Positions 25,690 through 36,013 are shown, counted from the first letter of the stretch. The stretch is DNA of 64,000 nucleotides from Luteimonas deserti (GCF_013425765.1 NZ_JACCJZ010000013.1:62001-126000); one strand, 5' to 3'. The notes: generated from the letters alone by a model not told the origin. Translations and numbers: made by a program.

Positions 25690-27927
25690 TCAGTTGGCCA
25701 GGGCAAAAAGGGAGACGCAGTCGCGTCGGCCGTCGGGAAACACCAGCGCGGTATCGACCGTCTGGCCCTGGAGCACGACGAGGCACAGCATGGGGTTCTC
25801 GTCGGGGCCGATGGTCACTTCGGCTTCGATCACGAAGCCGGATTGCGCGAGATCCTGGGAGACGCTGGCGGCCACGTCGGCCCGAGGCTGTCCTCGGATC
25901 ACGAGATTCTCGATGCGGGCATTCGACCAGAGTCCAACGGCGGTACCTGACTCGAGCGGAGTGCGCGACCAGCCGACGATCTCGAGGTGGGTGCCGTCGG
26001 AGATGGTGGCCGAGTCGATATGTCCGAACGCGGCGTCTGCGGCGGCTTCCGGACGTTCCGCAAGCTGTTCGATCCGCACCGCGTTCGGCCGGACCGATGC
26101 CTCACCGTCAACCATCACATGCCAGGGAACGCTCAGCGAATCGGGCGACAACAGGGAGGGCTCAGGCGCCTCATTGACGATGACGTGCGCGTAGCGGTTG
26201 AAGACCTCGTTGAAGCGCGCCTCCTCCATACCGGGGAAGTGCCGGCGAAAGAACTCGAGCTGAGGGGTATACAACACATGGTTGATGCTGGGCACGCCGG
26301 CGCCCGGGATCAGGGCGCCGTAATGCCCCAGCGCCACGATTGCCCCGTTTCTGTCGGTGCGCGCCCCTTCCGTTTCGAGTGTGGCGCGTACGGCGTCACG
26401 ATCGACCTCGAAAATCGCATGCGCACGCTGCACTGGGTTGAACGCGCCAAACATCGCGACGTTCGCCGCGGCCGCAACCCAGATCGTGAGTACCGTTCGC
26501 GCAGGAGCGGTTCGGAGCAGCGCCAGGCCCACGAGCAGGGCTATGGTCGCGAGAGGAAATACCGCGTCGAGATAGCTGAAGGTGCCCGCGAAGTCCGTCC
26601 CGCTCCAGGACGTCTTGACCCAGAGCGCGGTCCCGACCAGCGCCATGGTGGCGAACGCGCGAGAAACTGATACACGGATGCCCGCGATCGCGATGTAGGC
26701 GGCCGCAAGGATATTGAGCACGAGCCCGAACCCCACCAAGGCACGCGCAGGCGGCACCAGATAAAGACCGGAGATGCGAGCCAGGATCGGATGCACCGAA
26801 AGGAACATCCACGCCATGAACAGCGCAAGGATGGCGCAGAGAAAGATCAGCGTAGGCCGGTTGCGCGCGAGCCACGCGGTGAACGTCCGGTGATCGGCGA
26901 GTGCGGCGGCATAGACGGGCAGCAAAGTCGAAAGGACGGCGATCTCGCACGCATTTGTTCCCTTGATGCGCGCAAGCGGCTCGAAACCATGGATCAGTGC
27001 AGTGGGGCTGAGCTGCGCAAGCAGGCGCTCCAGACCGACACTGCCGCTGACCGCGACCCGGCGTCCGGGATAGACGGTCTGCTGCAAGATGTCGATGAGT
27101 TCATGGAAATAGCCGATGAACAATGCAATCGCGATACTGCCGGCAATGGTGGCGTCGTAGAGGCTCCGCAGGCTGATGACCTCGCGTCGGAACGCGATGA
27201 TCAACGCGCCGATTGCAAGAGCGATGGAGTAGAGAAACGGTGGGTACGCACAGGCGAGCATCCATGCCGTGATCGCATAGGCGGTGAGTGCGATACGGAG
27301 CAGGCGGTGCCCTGTATACATCCATGCAAGCGCCACCCATGGCGCCAGCGAGAACGCCCCGGCGTTGGTCGTCCACCAGACCTGGACATATTGGGAGAAG
27401 TAGAGCGATACGGCCACCGGCACCGCGATCCAGACCGACAGGCCGAGCTTGCGTACGAACAGCGCCCAACCTGCCAGGAACGCAGTGGACATGAAGAAAA
27501 AATAGAAGGAATACCCGTAGGCGGGAGGAGCGACAAAGAAACCCCAGTGGTACGGCTTGAACAGCAAGGCCCAATCCAGCAACGGTAGCGCCTGGAAGGT
27601 CCGGAGATCTTCCTGGTAGGGCGACAGGGCGTTGATGCGTTGGAAGCCGTTCTCCACAGCAATCTGCATATACGGTGTGTAGACCATCCATTCGTCGGAC
27701 CGGATGCCGCGGGGCGACCCCAGCCAGGTTCCCGTTACAGGCTGGCCCAACCTTTCCAGGCCCAACGCATACGACGACGGCGACAGTGCGAGTCCGACAT
27801 AGACAGCGCAGGCCAGCAACAGCAGGACGATCCAGCTCCAATCCCATTGCAGCCCGGGCCTGAGCCCGTACATGGGATCCGAGGGAGAGCGGAGCCATGA
27901 GGGCGTGCGCTGGATTTCGGTCTTCAC
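25690..27927 (-). CDS. Large polytopic membrane protein, probable periplasmic-facing glycosyltransferase
   Basis: About 745 residues from the GTG at 27927, which has AAAGG seven bases upstream; an ATG at 27873 is the alternative. It has roughly 12-13 hydrophobic segments up to about residue 540, then a soluble C-terminal domain of about 200 residues. An acidic pair after the first membrane segment (SPRGIRSDEWMVYTPYMQ) recalls the Asp/Glu of GT-C transferases. From memory the protein resembles large transmembrane proteins of O-antigen clusters annotated only by domains of unknown function. Placed between a GtrB-like synthase and a small flippase-like gene, it could transfer a lipid-linked sugar onto the glycan, as GtrC proteins do. 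This function is inference. Confidence 0.65.
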   Translation of the reverse strand: MKTEIQRTPSWLRSPSDPMYGLRPGLQWDWSWIVLLLLACAVYVGLALSPSSYALGLERLGQPVTGTWLGSPRGIRSDEWMVYTPYMQIAVENGFQRINALSPYQEDLRTFQALPLLDWALLFKPYHWGFFVAPPAYGYSFYFFFMSTAFLAGWALFVRKLGLSVWIAVPVAVSLYFSQYVQVWWTTNAGAFSLAPWVALAWMYTGHRLLRIALTAYAITAWMLACAYPPFLYSIALAIGALIIAFRREVISLRSLYDATIAGSIAIALFIGYFHELIDILQQTVYPGRRVAVSGSVGLERLLAQLSPTALIHGFEPLARIKGTNACEIAVLSTLLPVYAAALADHRTFTAWLARNRPTLIFLCAILALFMAWMFLSVHPILARISGLYLVPPARALVGFGLVLNILAAAYIAIAGIRVSVSRAFATMALVGTALWVKTSWSGTDFAGTFSYLDAVFPLATIALLVGLALLRTAPARTVLTIWVAAAANVAMFGAFNPVQRAHAIFEVDRDAVRATLETEGARTDRNGAIVALGHYGALIPGAGVPSINHVLYTPQLEFFRRHFPGMEEARFNEVFNRYAHVIVNEAPEPSLLSPDSLSVPWHVMVDGEASVRPNAVRIEQLAERPEAAADAAFGHIDSATISDGTHLEIVGWSRTPLESGTAVGLWSNARIENLVIRGQPRADVAASVSQDLAQSGFVIEAEVTIGPDENPMLCLVVLQGQTVDTALVFPDGRRDCVSLFALAN

Positions 27928-28028
27928 GAATGAACCTTTAGGAGCTTTGCTCGGAACGTGTTGGCGGGGGACAATCGACACCCCGCCAAGCGCCCCGCTG
28001 GCGCAGACTTGACGGCATGCGGAGCGCC

Positions 28029-28394
28029 ATGTCACGAACTGGAACGGTAATGACCCCTGCGACGATCGCAATGATTCTGGTGACCCTCACCATGCTCGCG
28101 TGTGGGCAGGTGCTCTTCAAACTCGCGTCGGCGACGATCGCATTCTCGCGTCCCGAAACCTTCCTGTCATGGACCTTGTTCTTGGCACTGGCCATTTACG
28201 GGCTCGCCACTGTGCTCTGGCTCGCGGTGCTTGCGAGGGTGCCGCTGTCGCAGGCGTTTCCCTTCTACGGCCTGTCGTTTCTTCTGGTGCCGATTTTCGC
28301 GTGGATCTTTCTCGGCGAATCGATTCCACTCCGGGTGTGGGTGGGGGGGGGCGTCATCGCGGTCGGCATCGTGATCGCCTCCTGGGAGCGCTAA
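28029..28394 (+). CDS. Small four-helix EamA/SMR-like transporter, possible lipid-sugar flippase
   Basis: About 121 residues from the ATG at 28029 (GGAG nearby); ATGs at 28017 and 28050 are alternatives. Four hydrophobic helices fill the protein. The motifs TMLACGQVLFKLAS in helix 1 and RVPLSQAFPFYGLSFLLVPI (helix 3) are those of half-size EamA proteins such as ArnE/ArnF, which move undecaprenyl-linked aminoarabinose. It stands divergent, about 100 bp from the polytopic protein. Together with the GtrB-like synthase it completes a synthase-flippase-transferase trio. Confidence 0.75.
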   Translation: MSRTGTVMTPATIAMILVTLTMLACGQVLFKLASATIAFSRPETFLSWTLFLALAIYGLATVLWLAVLARVPLSQAFPFYGLSFLLVPIFAWIFLGESIPLRVWVGGGVIAVGIVIASWER

Positions 28395-28491
28395 ACCGCG
28401 TCGTTCAGCCGCACAGGCCGAAGAAGCGGTGCTCGCGGGGTCCTCTGCTCCGCCGCACGCCGCACCTGTCGGCTCATTGGTGGACGCCAGG

Positions 28492-29436
28492 TCATCCGAG
28501 GCTGGCCTCCAACTCTGGCAGGATCTTGAACAGGTCACCGACCAGGCCGATGTCCGCAATCTCGAAAATCGCCGAGTCGGGATCCTTGTTGATCGCGACG
28601 ATCGTGCCAGCATCCTTGATGCCGGTCAGGTGCTGGATCGCGCCCGAGATGCCGATGGCGATGTAAAGCTCGGGCGCGATGATCTTGCCGGTCTGGCCAA
28701 CCTGCATTTCGTTCGGCACGTAACCTGCGTCGACGGCGGCGCGGGAGGCACCGACTGCTGCACCAAGCTTGTCGGCGAAGTCGAAGATGATCTTGAAGTT
28801 CTCTTCCGAGCCGACGCCACGGCCGCCGGACACCACGCGCCTCGCGCTCTGCAGGTCGGGTCGGTCCGTGCTGCCGGCGGCCAGACCGATGAAGCGGGTA
28901 TGGGTCGGCAGGTCCGCATCGATGCTGGTCGCTTCGACGGCAGCGTCGCCACCGCGCGGGGCTTCCTGCCATGAGGCCGTGCGTATCGTCGCAACGACCG
29001 GCTGATCGGCCGGCGCCTCGACGGTCACGATCGCGTTGCCGGCATAGATCGGCCGCTTGAACACGTGCGCGCTCTCGACCGTCATCAGGTCGGAGATCTG
29101 GTTCACGCCCAGCAGCGCGGCGACCACCGGCATGAGGTCCTTGCCGAAGGTCGTCGATGGCGCGAACACATGGGTATAACCGGCTGCGAGCTTCGCAACC
29201 TGCGGGCCCAGCACCTGGGCGAGCGCCTGCGCATTGACGGAGTTGGCAACGGCCAGCACTTTCGCCACACCGGCGATGCTGGCGGCCTCGGCAGCTGCGG
29301 CGGCCGGATCGGCCGCAAACACCGCGACATCGATCGTCTCCGGCGACAGCGCCTGCGCCGCGGCTACCGTCTTCGCGGTCGCGCTGGCATTCAGGCTGCC
29401 GTCACGGTGTTCGGCAATGACGAGGACGTTGGACAT
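28492..29436 (-). CDS. etfA: Electron transfer flavoprotein alpha subunit
   Basis: A 314-residue protein from the ATG at 29436; the frame extends upstream but without homology. The C-terminal FAD domain is clear: [44 protein letters not shown]. It carries electrons from acyl-CoA and related dehydrogenases to ETF-ubiquinone oxidoreductase. It lies 100 bp downstream of etfB on the same strand. In Xanthomonas etfA marks the right border of the variable O-antigen region. Confidence 0.96.
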   Translation of the reverse strand: MSNVLVIAEHRDGSLNASATAKTVAAAQALSPETIDVAVFAADPAAAAAEAASIAGVAKVLAVANSVNAQALAQVLGPQVAKLAAGYTHVFAPSTTFGKDLMPVVAALLGVNQISDLMTVESAHVFKRPIYAGNAIVTVEAPADQPVVATIRTASWQEAPRGGDAAVEATSIDADLPTHTRFIGLAAGSTDRPDLQSARRVVSGGRGVGSEENFKIIFDFADKLGAAVGASRAAVDAGYVPNEMQVGQTGKIIAPELYIAIGISGAIQHLTGIKDAGTIVAINKDPDSAIFEIADIGLVGDLFKILPELEASLG

Positions 29437-29536
29437 GAAGGGTTTCCTTGTATGGTCGTTCCCGCAACAAGCGGGCGACCGGGTGTCTTGAGTGACGCAG
29501 CGAGCGTGCTCGTTCTCTGTTGCCAAGGGCACAGCG

Positions 29537-30283
29537 TCAGAGCAAGCCCTTCGCCTTCAGTGCGGCGACGAGTTCGGCGGCATCCTTCACCATGACGCCC
29601 TTGGTACGCCCGGCGGGCGCTTCGAAGTGCGCGGTCCTGAGCGTATCCGCCGATTCGACGCCGAGATCCGCGAACGGGATCGACTCCATGGGCTTGGATT
29701 TCGCCTTCATGATGTCCGGCAGTTTGATAAAACGTGGCTCGTTGAGGCGCAAGTCGGTCGTGATCACCGCTGGCAGATCGACCTCGAGAGTCTCCAGGCC
29801 GGCGTCCACCTCTCGCGTCACCGTCGCCTTTCCGTCTGCGACCTCGACCTTCGAGGCGAACGTGGCTTGCGGGCGGGCCCACAGGGTGGCCAGCATCTGA
29901 CCGGTCTGATTGGCATCATCGTCGATCGCTTGTTTTCCGAGGATCACGATGTCCGGCTGCTCCTTCTCGACGAGCTTGAGCAAAGTACGCGCCGCCGTCA
30001 GCGGCTGGATTGCCTGGTCGCAAACCACGTGGATCGCCCGGTTGGCGCCCATTGCGAGGCCGTTGCGCAGGTGGGCCTGGGCATCGGCGGGCGCGATCGT
30101 AGCCACGACAACTTCGGTGACGACACCCTTGTCGCGCAGGCGCAGCGCTTCCTCCAGGGCGATCTCATCAAACGGGTTTGCGGACAGCTTGACGCCATCT
30201 GTGACCACGCCGGAGCCGTCGGGTTTGACCTGGATGCGGACGTTGTAGTCCACCACGCGCTTGTAGGCGACGAGTACTTTCAT
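29537..30283 (-). CDS. etfB: Electron transfer flavoprotein beta subunit
   Basis: A 248-residue protein of normal length. It opens with MKVLVAYKRVVDYNVRIQVK and contains NPFDEIALEEALRLRDKG, ILGKQAIDDDANQTGQMLA and the ITTDLRLNEPRF segment of the family, covering the AMP-binding core and the recognition loop. It pairs with EtfA. Its promoter lies in the 205-bp gap shared with the divergent methyltransferase gene. Confidence 0.96.
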   Translation of the reverse strand: MKVLVAYKRVVDYNVRIQVKPDGSGVVTDGVKLSANPFDEIALEEALRLRDKGVVTEVVVATIAPADAQAHLRNGLAMGANRAIHVVCDQAIQPLTAARTLLKLVEKEQPDIVILGKQAIDDDANQTGQMLATLWARPQATFASKVEVADGKATVTREVDAGLETLEVDLPAVITTDLRLNEPRFIKLPDIMKAKSKPMESIPFADLGVESADTLRTAHFEAPAGRTKGVMVKDAAELVAALKAKGLL

Positions 30284-30488
30284 TCGCTATCGGTTCCCTT
30301 GGCGAACTCGGCGTGGACTGCAAGCCGGTTCTTCTGTTGGAGCCTCGATTCTAGCGGCAGCCGGCCGTCCGCGCGACTTCGCGAGGACGGGCGACCGGTA
30401 ATCGAGCGGGCCGGCCGCCTGCGAGCCGGTACACTCAGCTTCTGTTCATGACTCAATCACATGCGGACCCGAATTCCGGAGCAGCTTT

Positions 30489-31361
30489 ATGAACGATCAT
30501 GACGTGTGCCCCGCCTGTCTCAATCCGCTCGTCGCCGGATTGCGCGATTGGCATCTCCAGTGCACGAATTGCACCTACGAAGGGAGCTCGCTTCGGGTGG
30601 AGATCGATGTGGCCGGTAGCGTGGAGATTCTGGATGAGCAGCTCCGTGAAGAAGGATTGAGCCATCTGAGACGGAGCAATTTCCAGATGTTGATCGCACG
30701 TCTTCCAATCGATGATCGTGCGGGTCGGTCCCGGCCGAGGAAACTGCTGGACGTCGGATGTGCACATGGCTGGTTCCTGCAGCTGGCGGGATCGGAGTAC
30801 GAGGTGCTCGGAATAGAGCCGGACAGTCGAAGCGCGGCTTTGGCCGCGTCTCACGGTCTTCCCGTACGCCAGGGTTTCTTTCCGCACGCGCTGGAATCCG
30901 CGGAAAGTTTCGATGTGATCGTGTTCAACGATGTGATCGAGCACATACCTGACATAGGCTCAGCATTGACTGCCTGCATCCGCCACCTTGCGCCAGGCGG
31001 GAGGGTTATCCTCAATGCGCCGGCCCGGACCGGGATCCTCTACCGAGTATCACGATTCCTGGCTCGCAGCGGATTTCCTGCCAGCTTCGAACGGATGTGG
31101 CAGAAAGGATTTCCGTCCCCGCATGTCCATTATCTCGACGAGGCCAGTGTCCGGACAATCGCCGCTCGCTCCGGTCTTCGCCTAGTGGATAGCTATACGC
31201 TTCCAACATTGAGCACTCATGGGCTCTACGCGCGGATTCGCTACGACCGGAGTGTGTCCAGGCTGAAGGCTGCAACGATCACGGGCGCGATGGTGATACT
31301 GGCCCCCTTCTTGAGGTTCCTGCCGGCCGACATAAAAGTATGGACCTTGAAAGCGTCGTGA
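30489..31361 (+). CDS. Class I SAM-dependent methyltransferase with N-terminal zinc-ribbon-like segment
   Basis: A 290-residue protein. Residues 7-32 contain CPAC and CTNC pairs, a likely zinc ribbon. Residues about 80-185 hold the SAM-binding core: LLDVGCAHGWFL (motif I), VLGIEPDSRSAA, and FDVIVFNDVIEHIPD (motif IV). This architecture is common among sugar and O-antigen methyltransferases. It lies between etfB and rmlB, so a role in methylating a rhamnose or the chain end is plausible. The substrate cannot be read from the sequence. Confidence 0.8.
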   Translation: MNDHDVCPACLNPLVAGLRDWHLQCTNCTYEGSSLRVEIDVAGSVEILDEQLREEGLSHLRRSNFQMLIARLPIDDRAGRSRPRKLLDVGCAHGWFLQLAGSEYEVLGIEPDSRSAALAASHGLPVRQGFFPHALESAESFDVIVFNDVIEHIPDIGSALTACIRHLAPGGRVILNAPARTGILYRVSRFLARSGFPASFERMWQKGFPSPHVHYLDEASVRTIAARSGLRLVDSYTLPTLSTHGLYARIRYDRSVSRLKAATITGAMVILAPFLRFLPADIKVWTLKAS

Positions 31362-31498
31362 TTCGGCGGACTGGTTTCGCGGCCCGAGTCTGACCACGTT
31401 CATCTGGATGCAGCGAAGTACGCGCCGACATTGTAATCTTCCCGGCCTTGCGCCGAGCCGATCTCCGTGGATCTGCGGCGCTCCTGAGGAGAGAAGCT

Positions 31499-32554
31499 GT
31501 GCCCACATGGCTCGTGACCGGCGGTGCCGGTTTCATCGGCGGTAATTTCGTGCTCGAGGCCGTGCGCCAGGGCGTGCGCATCGTCAATCTCGACGCGCTG
31601 ACCTATGCGGGCAATCTGCAGACGCTGGCATCGGTCGAAGATTCGCCGAATCACACCTTCGTGCACGGCGACATCGGCGACCGTGCGCTCGTGACTCGGC
31701 TGCTGGCCGAGCACCAGCCCGACGCGGTGCTGAACTTCGCCGCGGAGAGCCACGTGGATCGCTCGATCGACGGCCCGGGGGCTTTCATCCAGACCAATGT
31801 CGTCGGCACCCTGGCCCTGCTCGAGGCGGTGCGGGACTTCTGGAAGGCGCTGCCTGACGATCGTCGCGAGGCCTTCCGCTTCCTGCACGTGTCGACCGAT
31901 GAGGTCTACGGAACACTTGGCGAAACCGGCAAGTTCTCGGAAACGACGCCTTATGCGCCGAACTCCCCGTACTCGGCGTCGAAGGCCGCATCCGACCATC
32001 TGGTACGCGCGTTCCATCACACCTACGGGCTCCCGGTGCTGACCACCAACTGCTCGAACAACTACGGTCCTTATCACTTCCCCGAGAAGCTCATTCCGCT
32101 GGTGATCGCCAAGGCGCTGGCGGGCGAGCCGCTGCCGGTGTACGGCGACGGCAAGCAGGTCCGGGACTGGCTGTTCGTCACCGACCACTGCGCCGCGATC
32201 CGCACGGTGCTCGAAAAGGGCCGTGTCGGGGAGACGTACAACGTGGGTGGCGACTCCGAACGCCAGAACATCGAGGTGGTGGAGACGATCTGTCGTCTTC
32301 TCGACGCGCGTCGTCCGCGCGAGGACGGCCAGCCGCGTGCCAGCCAGATCACGTACGTCACCGATCGTCCCGGTCACGACCGCCGTTACGCGATCGACGC
32401 CTCCAAGCTGCAGAATGAACTCGGCTGGAGGCCGGAGCACACGTTCGAGACCGGTATGGAAGTGACCGTGGACTGGTATCTCGATAACCAGGACTGGGTC
32501 CACCGCATCCTCGACGGCAGCTACCGGCTCGAACGTATCGGCACCGTCGCCTGA
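31499..32554 (+). CDS. rmlB: dTDP-glucose 4,6-dehydratase
   Basis: A 351-residue short-chain dehydrogenase/reductase of usual length. The GTG start at 31499 has GAGGAGA just upstream and puts the NAD loop [11 protein letters not shown] at the very N-terminus; an upstream in-frame ATG lacks support. The catalytic region [10 protein letters not shown] and the YSASKAASD (YxxxK) motif are intact. It performs the second step of dTDP-L-rhamnose synthesis. First gene of an rmlB-A-C-D operon. Confidence 0.97.
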   Translation: MPTWLVTGGAGFIGGNFVLEAVRQGVRIVNLDALTYAGNLQTLASVEDSPNHTFVHGDIGDRALVTRLLAEHQPDAVLNFAAESHVDRSIDGPGAFIQTNVVGTLALLEAVRDFWKALPDDRREAFRFLHVSTDEVYGTLGETGKFSETTPYAPNSPYSASKAASDHLVRAFHHTYGLPVLTTNCSNNYGPYHFPEKLIPLVIAKALAGEPLPVYGDGKQVRDWLFVTDHCAAIRTVLEKGRVGETYNVGGDSERQNIEVVETICRLLDARRPREDGQPRASQITYVTDRPGHDRRYAIDASKLQNELGWRPEHTFETGMEVTVDWYLDNQDWVHRILDGSYRLERIGTVA

Positions 32555-32608
32555 CTCCCACCCAGCGGGCCGCGCGACGAGTCGCAGGCCGGCACAGGAC
32601 ACCAGCTC

Positions 32609-33496
32609 ATGACCCAACGCAAGGGCATCATTCTCGCCGGCGGTTCCGGCACGCGGTTGTATCCGATCACCAAAGGCGTCAGCAAACAGCTGTTGCCGGT
32701 GTACGACAAGCCGATGATCTACTACCCGCTCAGCGTGCTGATGCTGGCCGGGATCCGCGAGGTGCTGATCATCAACACCCCGCACGAACAGGTGCTGTTC
32801 CAGACCCTGCTCGGCGACGGCTCGCAGTGGGGCATGGACATCCAGTACGCCGTGCAGCCGAGTCCGGATGGCCTGGCCCAGGCCTATCTGATCGGTCGTG
32901 ACTTCGTTGGCGGCAAGCCGAGCTGCCTGGTGCTGGGCGACAACATCTTCCACGGGCACGGATTGACGGACACGCTGCAGCGCGCTGATGCCCGCAGCGA
33001 CGGCGCCACCGTCTTCGGCTACTGGGTCCACGATCCGGAGCGCTATGGCGTGGCCGAGTTCGATGCGGCCGGCCGGGTGGTGGACATCGCCGAGAAGCCC
33101 GAACAGCCGCGTTCGCACTATGCGGTCACCGGTCTGTATTTCTACGATGGCCGCGCCAGCGATTACGCCGCCGAGCTCGCGCCCTCGCCGCGGGGGGAGC
33201 TCGAGATCACCGATCTCAACCGCCGCTATCTCGATGAGGGCGCGCTGTACCTCGAGCAGCTCGGCCGCGGCTATGCGTGGCTTGACACCGGGACGCACCA
33301 GTCCTTGCACGAGGCGTCGAATTTCATCCAGACCATCCAGGACCGGCAGGGCCTTCAGGTCTGCTGCCCGGAGGAGATTGCATTCGGCAACGGCTGGGTC
33401 GATGCCGAGCAGCTGTCTGCGCTCGCCCGGCCGCTGTCCAAGAACGGATACGGGAAGTACCTGATGTCGCTCGTCGAGCGGGGGGTCGTTCGTTGA
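32609..33496 (+). CDS. rmlA: Glucose-1-phosphate thymidylyltransferase
   Basis: A 295-residue enzyme. The N-terminus has the nucleotidyltransferase signature [13 protein letters not shown] and [27 protein letters not shown] is the metal-binding region and [10 protein letters not shown] lies near the C-terminus. It makes dTDP-glucose, the first step of the rhamnose pathway. It ends in a four-base overlap (TTGA) with rmlC. Confidence 0.97.
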   Translation: MTQRKGIILAGGSGTRLYPITKGVSKQLLPVYDKPMIYYPLSVLMLAGIREVLIINTPHEQVLFQTLLGDGSQWGMDIQYAVQPSPDGLAQAYLIGRDFVGGKPSCLVLGDNIFHGHGLTDTLQRADARSDGATVFGYWVHDPERYGVAEFDAAGRVVDIAEKPEQPRSHYAVTGLYFYDGRASDYAAELAPSPRGELEITDLNRRYLDEGALYLEQLGRGYAWLDTGTHQSLHEASNFIQTIQDRQGLQVCCPEEIAFGNGWVDAEQLSALARPLSKNGYGKYLMSLVERGVVR

Positions 33497-34050
33497 AGGT
33501 CATCGAAACCGGGTTGCCAGGCTGCGTCATCATTGATCCCGCCGTCTTCGGCGATGCGCGCGGGTTCTTCTTCGAAACCTGGAATGCCGAACGCTTCGGC
33601 CAGCACGGCCTGCCGACGAATTTCGTGCAGAGCAACGTGTCGTCGTCATCCAGGGGCGTCCTGCGCGGCCTGCATTACCAGTGGCCGCGGCCGCAGGGCA
33701 AGCTGGTCAGCGTGCTGCGCGGCGAGGTCTTCGATGTCGCGGTCGACATCCGCCGGGGCTCGCCGACGTTCGGCCAATGGGAAGGCGTGGTGTTGAGCGG
33801 GGAGAACAAGCGTCAGTTCTGGATTCCGGAGGGCTTCGCACACGGATTCGCAGTGCTGTCCGACAACGCGGTCTTCAGTTATCTCTGTACGGATGTGTAC
33901 GTGAAGGAGCACGACGCCGGCGTGCGGTGGAACGATCCCGCCATCGGTGTCGACTGGCAGGTCGACGCGCCGCTGCTCTCCGACAAGGACGCTCACGCCC
34001 CGCTGTTGGCCGACATTGCCGAGGATCGGCTGCCGGTATTCGCCGCATGA
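33493..34050 (+). CDS. rmlC: dTDP-4-dehydrorhamnose 3,5-epimerase
   Basis: A 185-residue cupin-fold enzyme. It starts with TTG at 33493, overlapping the rmlA stop, which makes translation coupled. The [12 protein letters not shown] motif carries the catalytic His, [13 protein letters not shown] and [24 protein letters not shown] (shown here in part: [10 protein letters not shown]) are standard. It epimerises C3 and C5 in dTDP-rhamnose synthesis. Confidence 0.96.
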   Translation: MKVIETGLPGCVIIDPAVFGDARGFFFETWNAERFGQHGLPTNFVQSNVSSSSRGVLRGLHYQWPRPQGKLVSVLRGEVFDVAVDIRRGSPTFGQWEGVVLSGENKRQFWIPEGFAHGFAVLSDNAVFSYLCTDVYVKEHDAGVRWNDPAIGVDWQVDAPLLSDKDAHAPLLADIAEDRLPVFAA

Positions 34051-34952
34051 CCTCGCTGGTCTTCGGCGCGAACGGGCAGGTGGGGCAGGAGCTGCTTCGC
34101 GCACTTGCGCCTCTGGGTGGTGTGGTCGGTACGACGCGGAGCGGCCTGTTGGCTGACGGCCGTGCGTGCCTGGCCGCCGACTTCTCGGACCCGGACTCGG
34201 TCGTCGCGCTGCTCGATGCGACACGACCGAAACGTGTGATCAACGCCGCCGCGTACACCGCGGTCGACAAGGCCGAGCGCGATTCCGTAGCCGCGCAAGC
34301 CGCGAACGCCGCGGCCCCCGGCGCGATCGCGCGCTGGTGCGCCGCGCACGACGTGCCGCTGGTGCACTACTCCACCGATTACGTGTTCGACGGCAGCGGC
34401 ACGCGTCCCTATCGACCCGACGACGCCACGGCGCCACTCGGTATCTACGGCGCCACCAAGCGCGCGGGCGAGGCGTCGATCCGCGCCGCAGGCGGGCGCC
34501 ATCTGGTGTTCCGCACGGCCTGGGTATACGCCGCCCACGGCCAGAATTTTCTGCGCACGATGCTGCGCGTCGGCGCCGAGCGCGACGTCCTGCGCGTGGT
34601 CGCCGACCAGGTCGGAACGCCGACGCCGGCGGCTCTGATCGCCGACGTGACCGCGCAGATCCTGCAGCAGGGCGCAGATCGGTCCGGCATCTGGCATCTC
34701 ACGCCTGCCGGTCAGACCAGCTGGCACGGGTTCGCTGAAGCGATCTTCGCAGGCGCAGTCGAGCGGGGGCTGCTTGCCCGCGCACCGGCCGTCGAGGCGA
34801 TCACGACGGCCGACTATCCGACACCTGCGCAGCGTCCTGCCTACTCGGTGCTCGACACCTTGACGCTGCAGCGCGACTTCGGCGTGCATCTTCCTTCGTG
34901 GACGGACGCGTTGTCCGGGGTCCTGGATCAGATGGCGGCCGACTCCGCCTGA
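34047..34952 (+). CDS. rmlD: dTDP-4-dehydrorhamnose reductase
   Basis: A 301-residue reductase. The ATG at 34047 overlaps the rmlC stop (ATGA). The NADPH loop FGANGQVGQELL is at the N-terminus, INAAAYTAVDKAE and STDYVFDG follow, and YGATKRAGE holds the active-site Tyr/Lys. It completes dTDP-L-rhamnose. The rml order B-A-C-D matches Xanthomonas. Confidence 0.96.
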   Translation: MTSLVFGANGQVGQELLRALAPLGGVVGTTRSGLLADGRACLAADFSDPDSVVALLDATRPKRVINAAAYTAVDKAERDSVAAQAANAAAPGAIARWCAAHDVPLVHYSTDYVFDGSGTRPYRPDDATAPLGIYGATKRAGEASIRAAGGRHLVFRTAWVYAAHGQNFLRTMLRVGAERDVLRVVADQVGTPTPAALIADVTAQILQQGADRSGIWHLTPAGQTSWHGFAEAIFAGAVERGLLARAPAVEAITTADYPTPAQRPAYSVLDTLTLQRDFGVHLPSWTDALSGVLDQMAADSA

Positions 34953-34965
34953 GCGCGGAGATGGT

Positions 34966-35940
34966 ATGAAGATTCTCGTCTGCGGCGGCGCCGGCTACAT
35001 CGGCAGCCACATGGTGAAGTGGTTGAATGCGCGCGGCGTCGATGTCTGCGTGCTCGACAACCTGTCGACCGGGCATGCGGCCGCAGTGGGCGCCCGGCAG
35101 CTGGTCGTGGCGGATCTGCTCGATCCCGGCTCGCTCGAGGCGGCGTTCGCCCGCGGCCCCTTCGACGCCGTGATGCATTTCTGCGCGCGGTCGCTGGTCG
35201 GTGAATCGATCCGCGAGCCGCTGGGCTATTACGAAAACAATGTCGTCGGCACGCTCAACCTGCTGCAGGCGATGCAGCGCCACGGTGTGGGGCGGATCGT
35301 GTTCTCGTCCACGGCGGCGATCTTCGGCGAGCCGATCGCCGCGCGGATCGACGAATCACACCCCAAAGCCCCGATCAATCCCTACGGAGCCTCGAAGCTG
35401 ATGGTCGAGCGCATGCTGGCCGATGCCGCCGGCGCGTATGGACTGCGCTCGGTGTCCCTGCGTTACTTCAACGCCGCCGGGGCCAGTCCGGAGGGTGACA
35501 TCGGGGAAGCGCATGCCTGCGAGACCCACCTGATCCCAAACGTGCTGCGCGCGGCACTCGGGGTCGGCGATGCGTTGTCGGTCTTCGGTGACGACTGGGA
35601 CACCGAGGACGGCACCTGCGTGCGCGACTACATCCATGTCGACGATCTGGCCCAGGCCCATTGGCGGGCCCTGGCCCATATGGATGCCCAGCCGGGTGCC
35701 CATGTCTTCAACCTCGGCAACGGGCAGGGGTTCTCGGTCAGGCAGGTAATCGAAGCGGCGGAACGGATCGCCGGGCGCACGGTCCCGCATTCGATCGCGC
35801 CGCGTCGCGCGGGCGACCCGGCGACGCTGGTGGCGTCGAGCGCACGGGCGCGCGACGTCCTCGGGTGGTCACCGGTCTACACCTCGCTCGAGTCGATCAT
35901 CGAAACCGCCTGGCGCTGGCACCGCGCCCCGAGGTTCTGA
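34966..35940 (+). CDS. galE: UDP-glucose 4-epimerase
   Basis: A 324-residue SDR enzyme, slightly shorter than the 338-residue E. coli form. The NAD loop CGGAGYIGSH, the SSTAAIFG catalytic Ser/Thr and NPYGASKLMVER (YxxxK) are present. RYFNAAGAS and RDYIHVDDLAQAH are GalE signatures. It interconverts UDP-glucose and UDP-galactose (or the N-acetyl forms). It follows rmlD by 13 bp, so it is likely the last gene of the rml operon and supplies another sugar for the same glycan. Confidence 0.93.
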   Translation: MKILVCGGAGYIGSHMVKWLNARGVDVCVLDNLSTGHAAAVGARQLVVADLLDPGSLEAAFARGPFDAVMHFCARSLVGESIREPLGYYENNVVGTLNLLQAMQRHGVGRIVFSSTAAIFGEPIAARIDESHPKAPINPYGASKLMVERMLADAAGAYGLRSVSLRYFNAAGASPEGDIGEAHACETHLIPNVLRAALGVGDALSVFGDDWDTEDGTCVRDYIHVDDLAQAHWRALAHMDAQPGAHVFNLGNGQGFSVRQVIEAAERIAGRTVPHSIAPRRAGDPATLVASSARARDVLGWSPVYTSLESIIETAWRWHRAPRF

Positions 35941-36013
35941 GGCGCGGTCCACCAACGGACCAGGCCATCCGATCCAATCCTGGATCCTGTTGCGCCATGG
36001 GGCGGGCCCGGGA

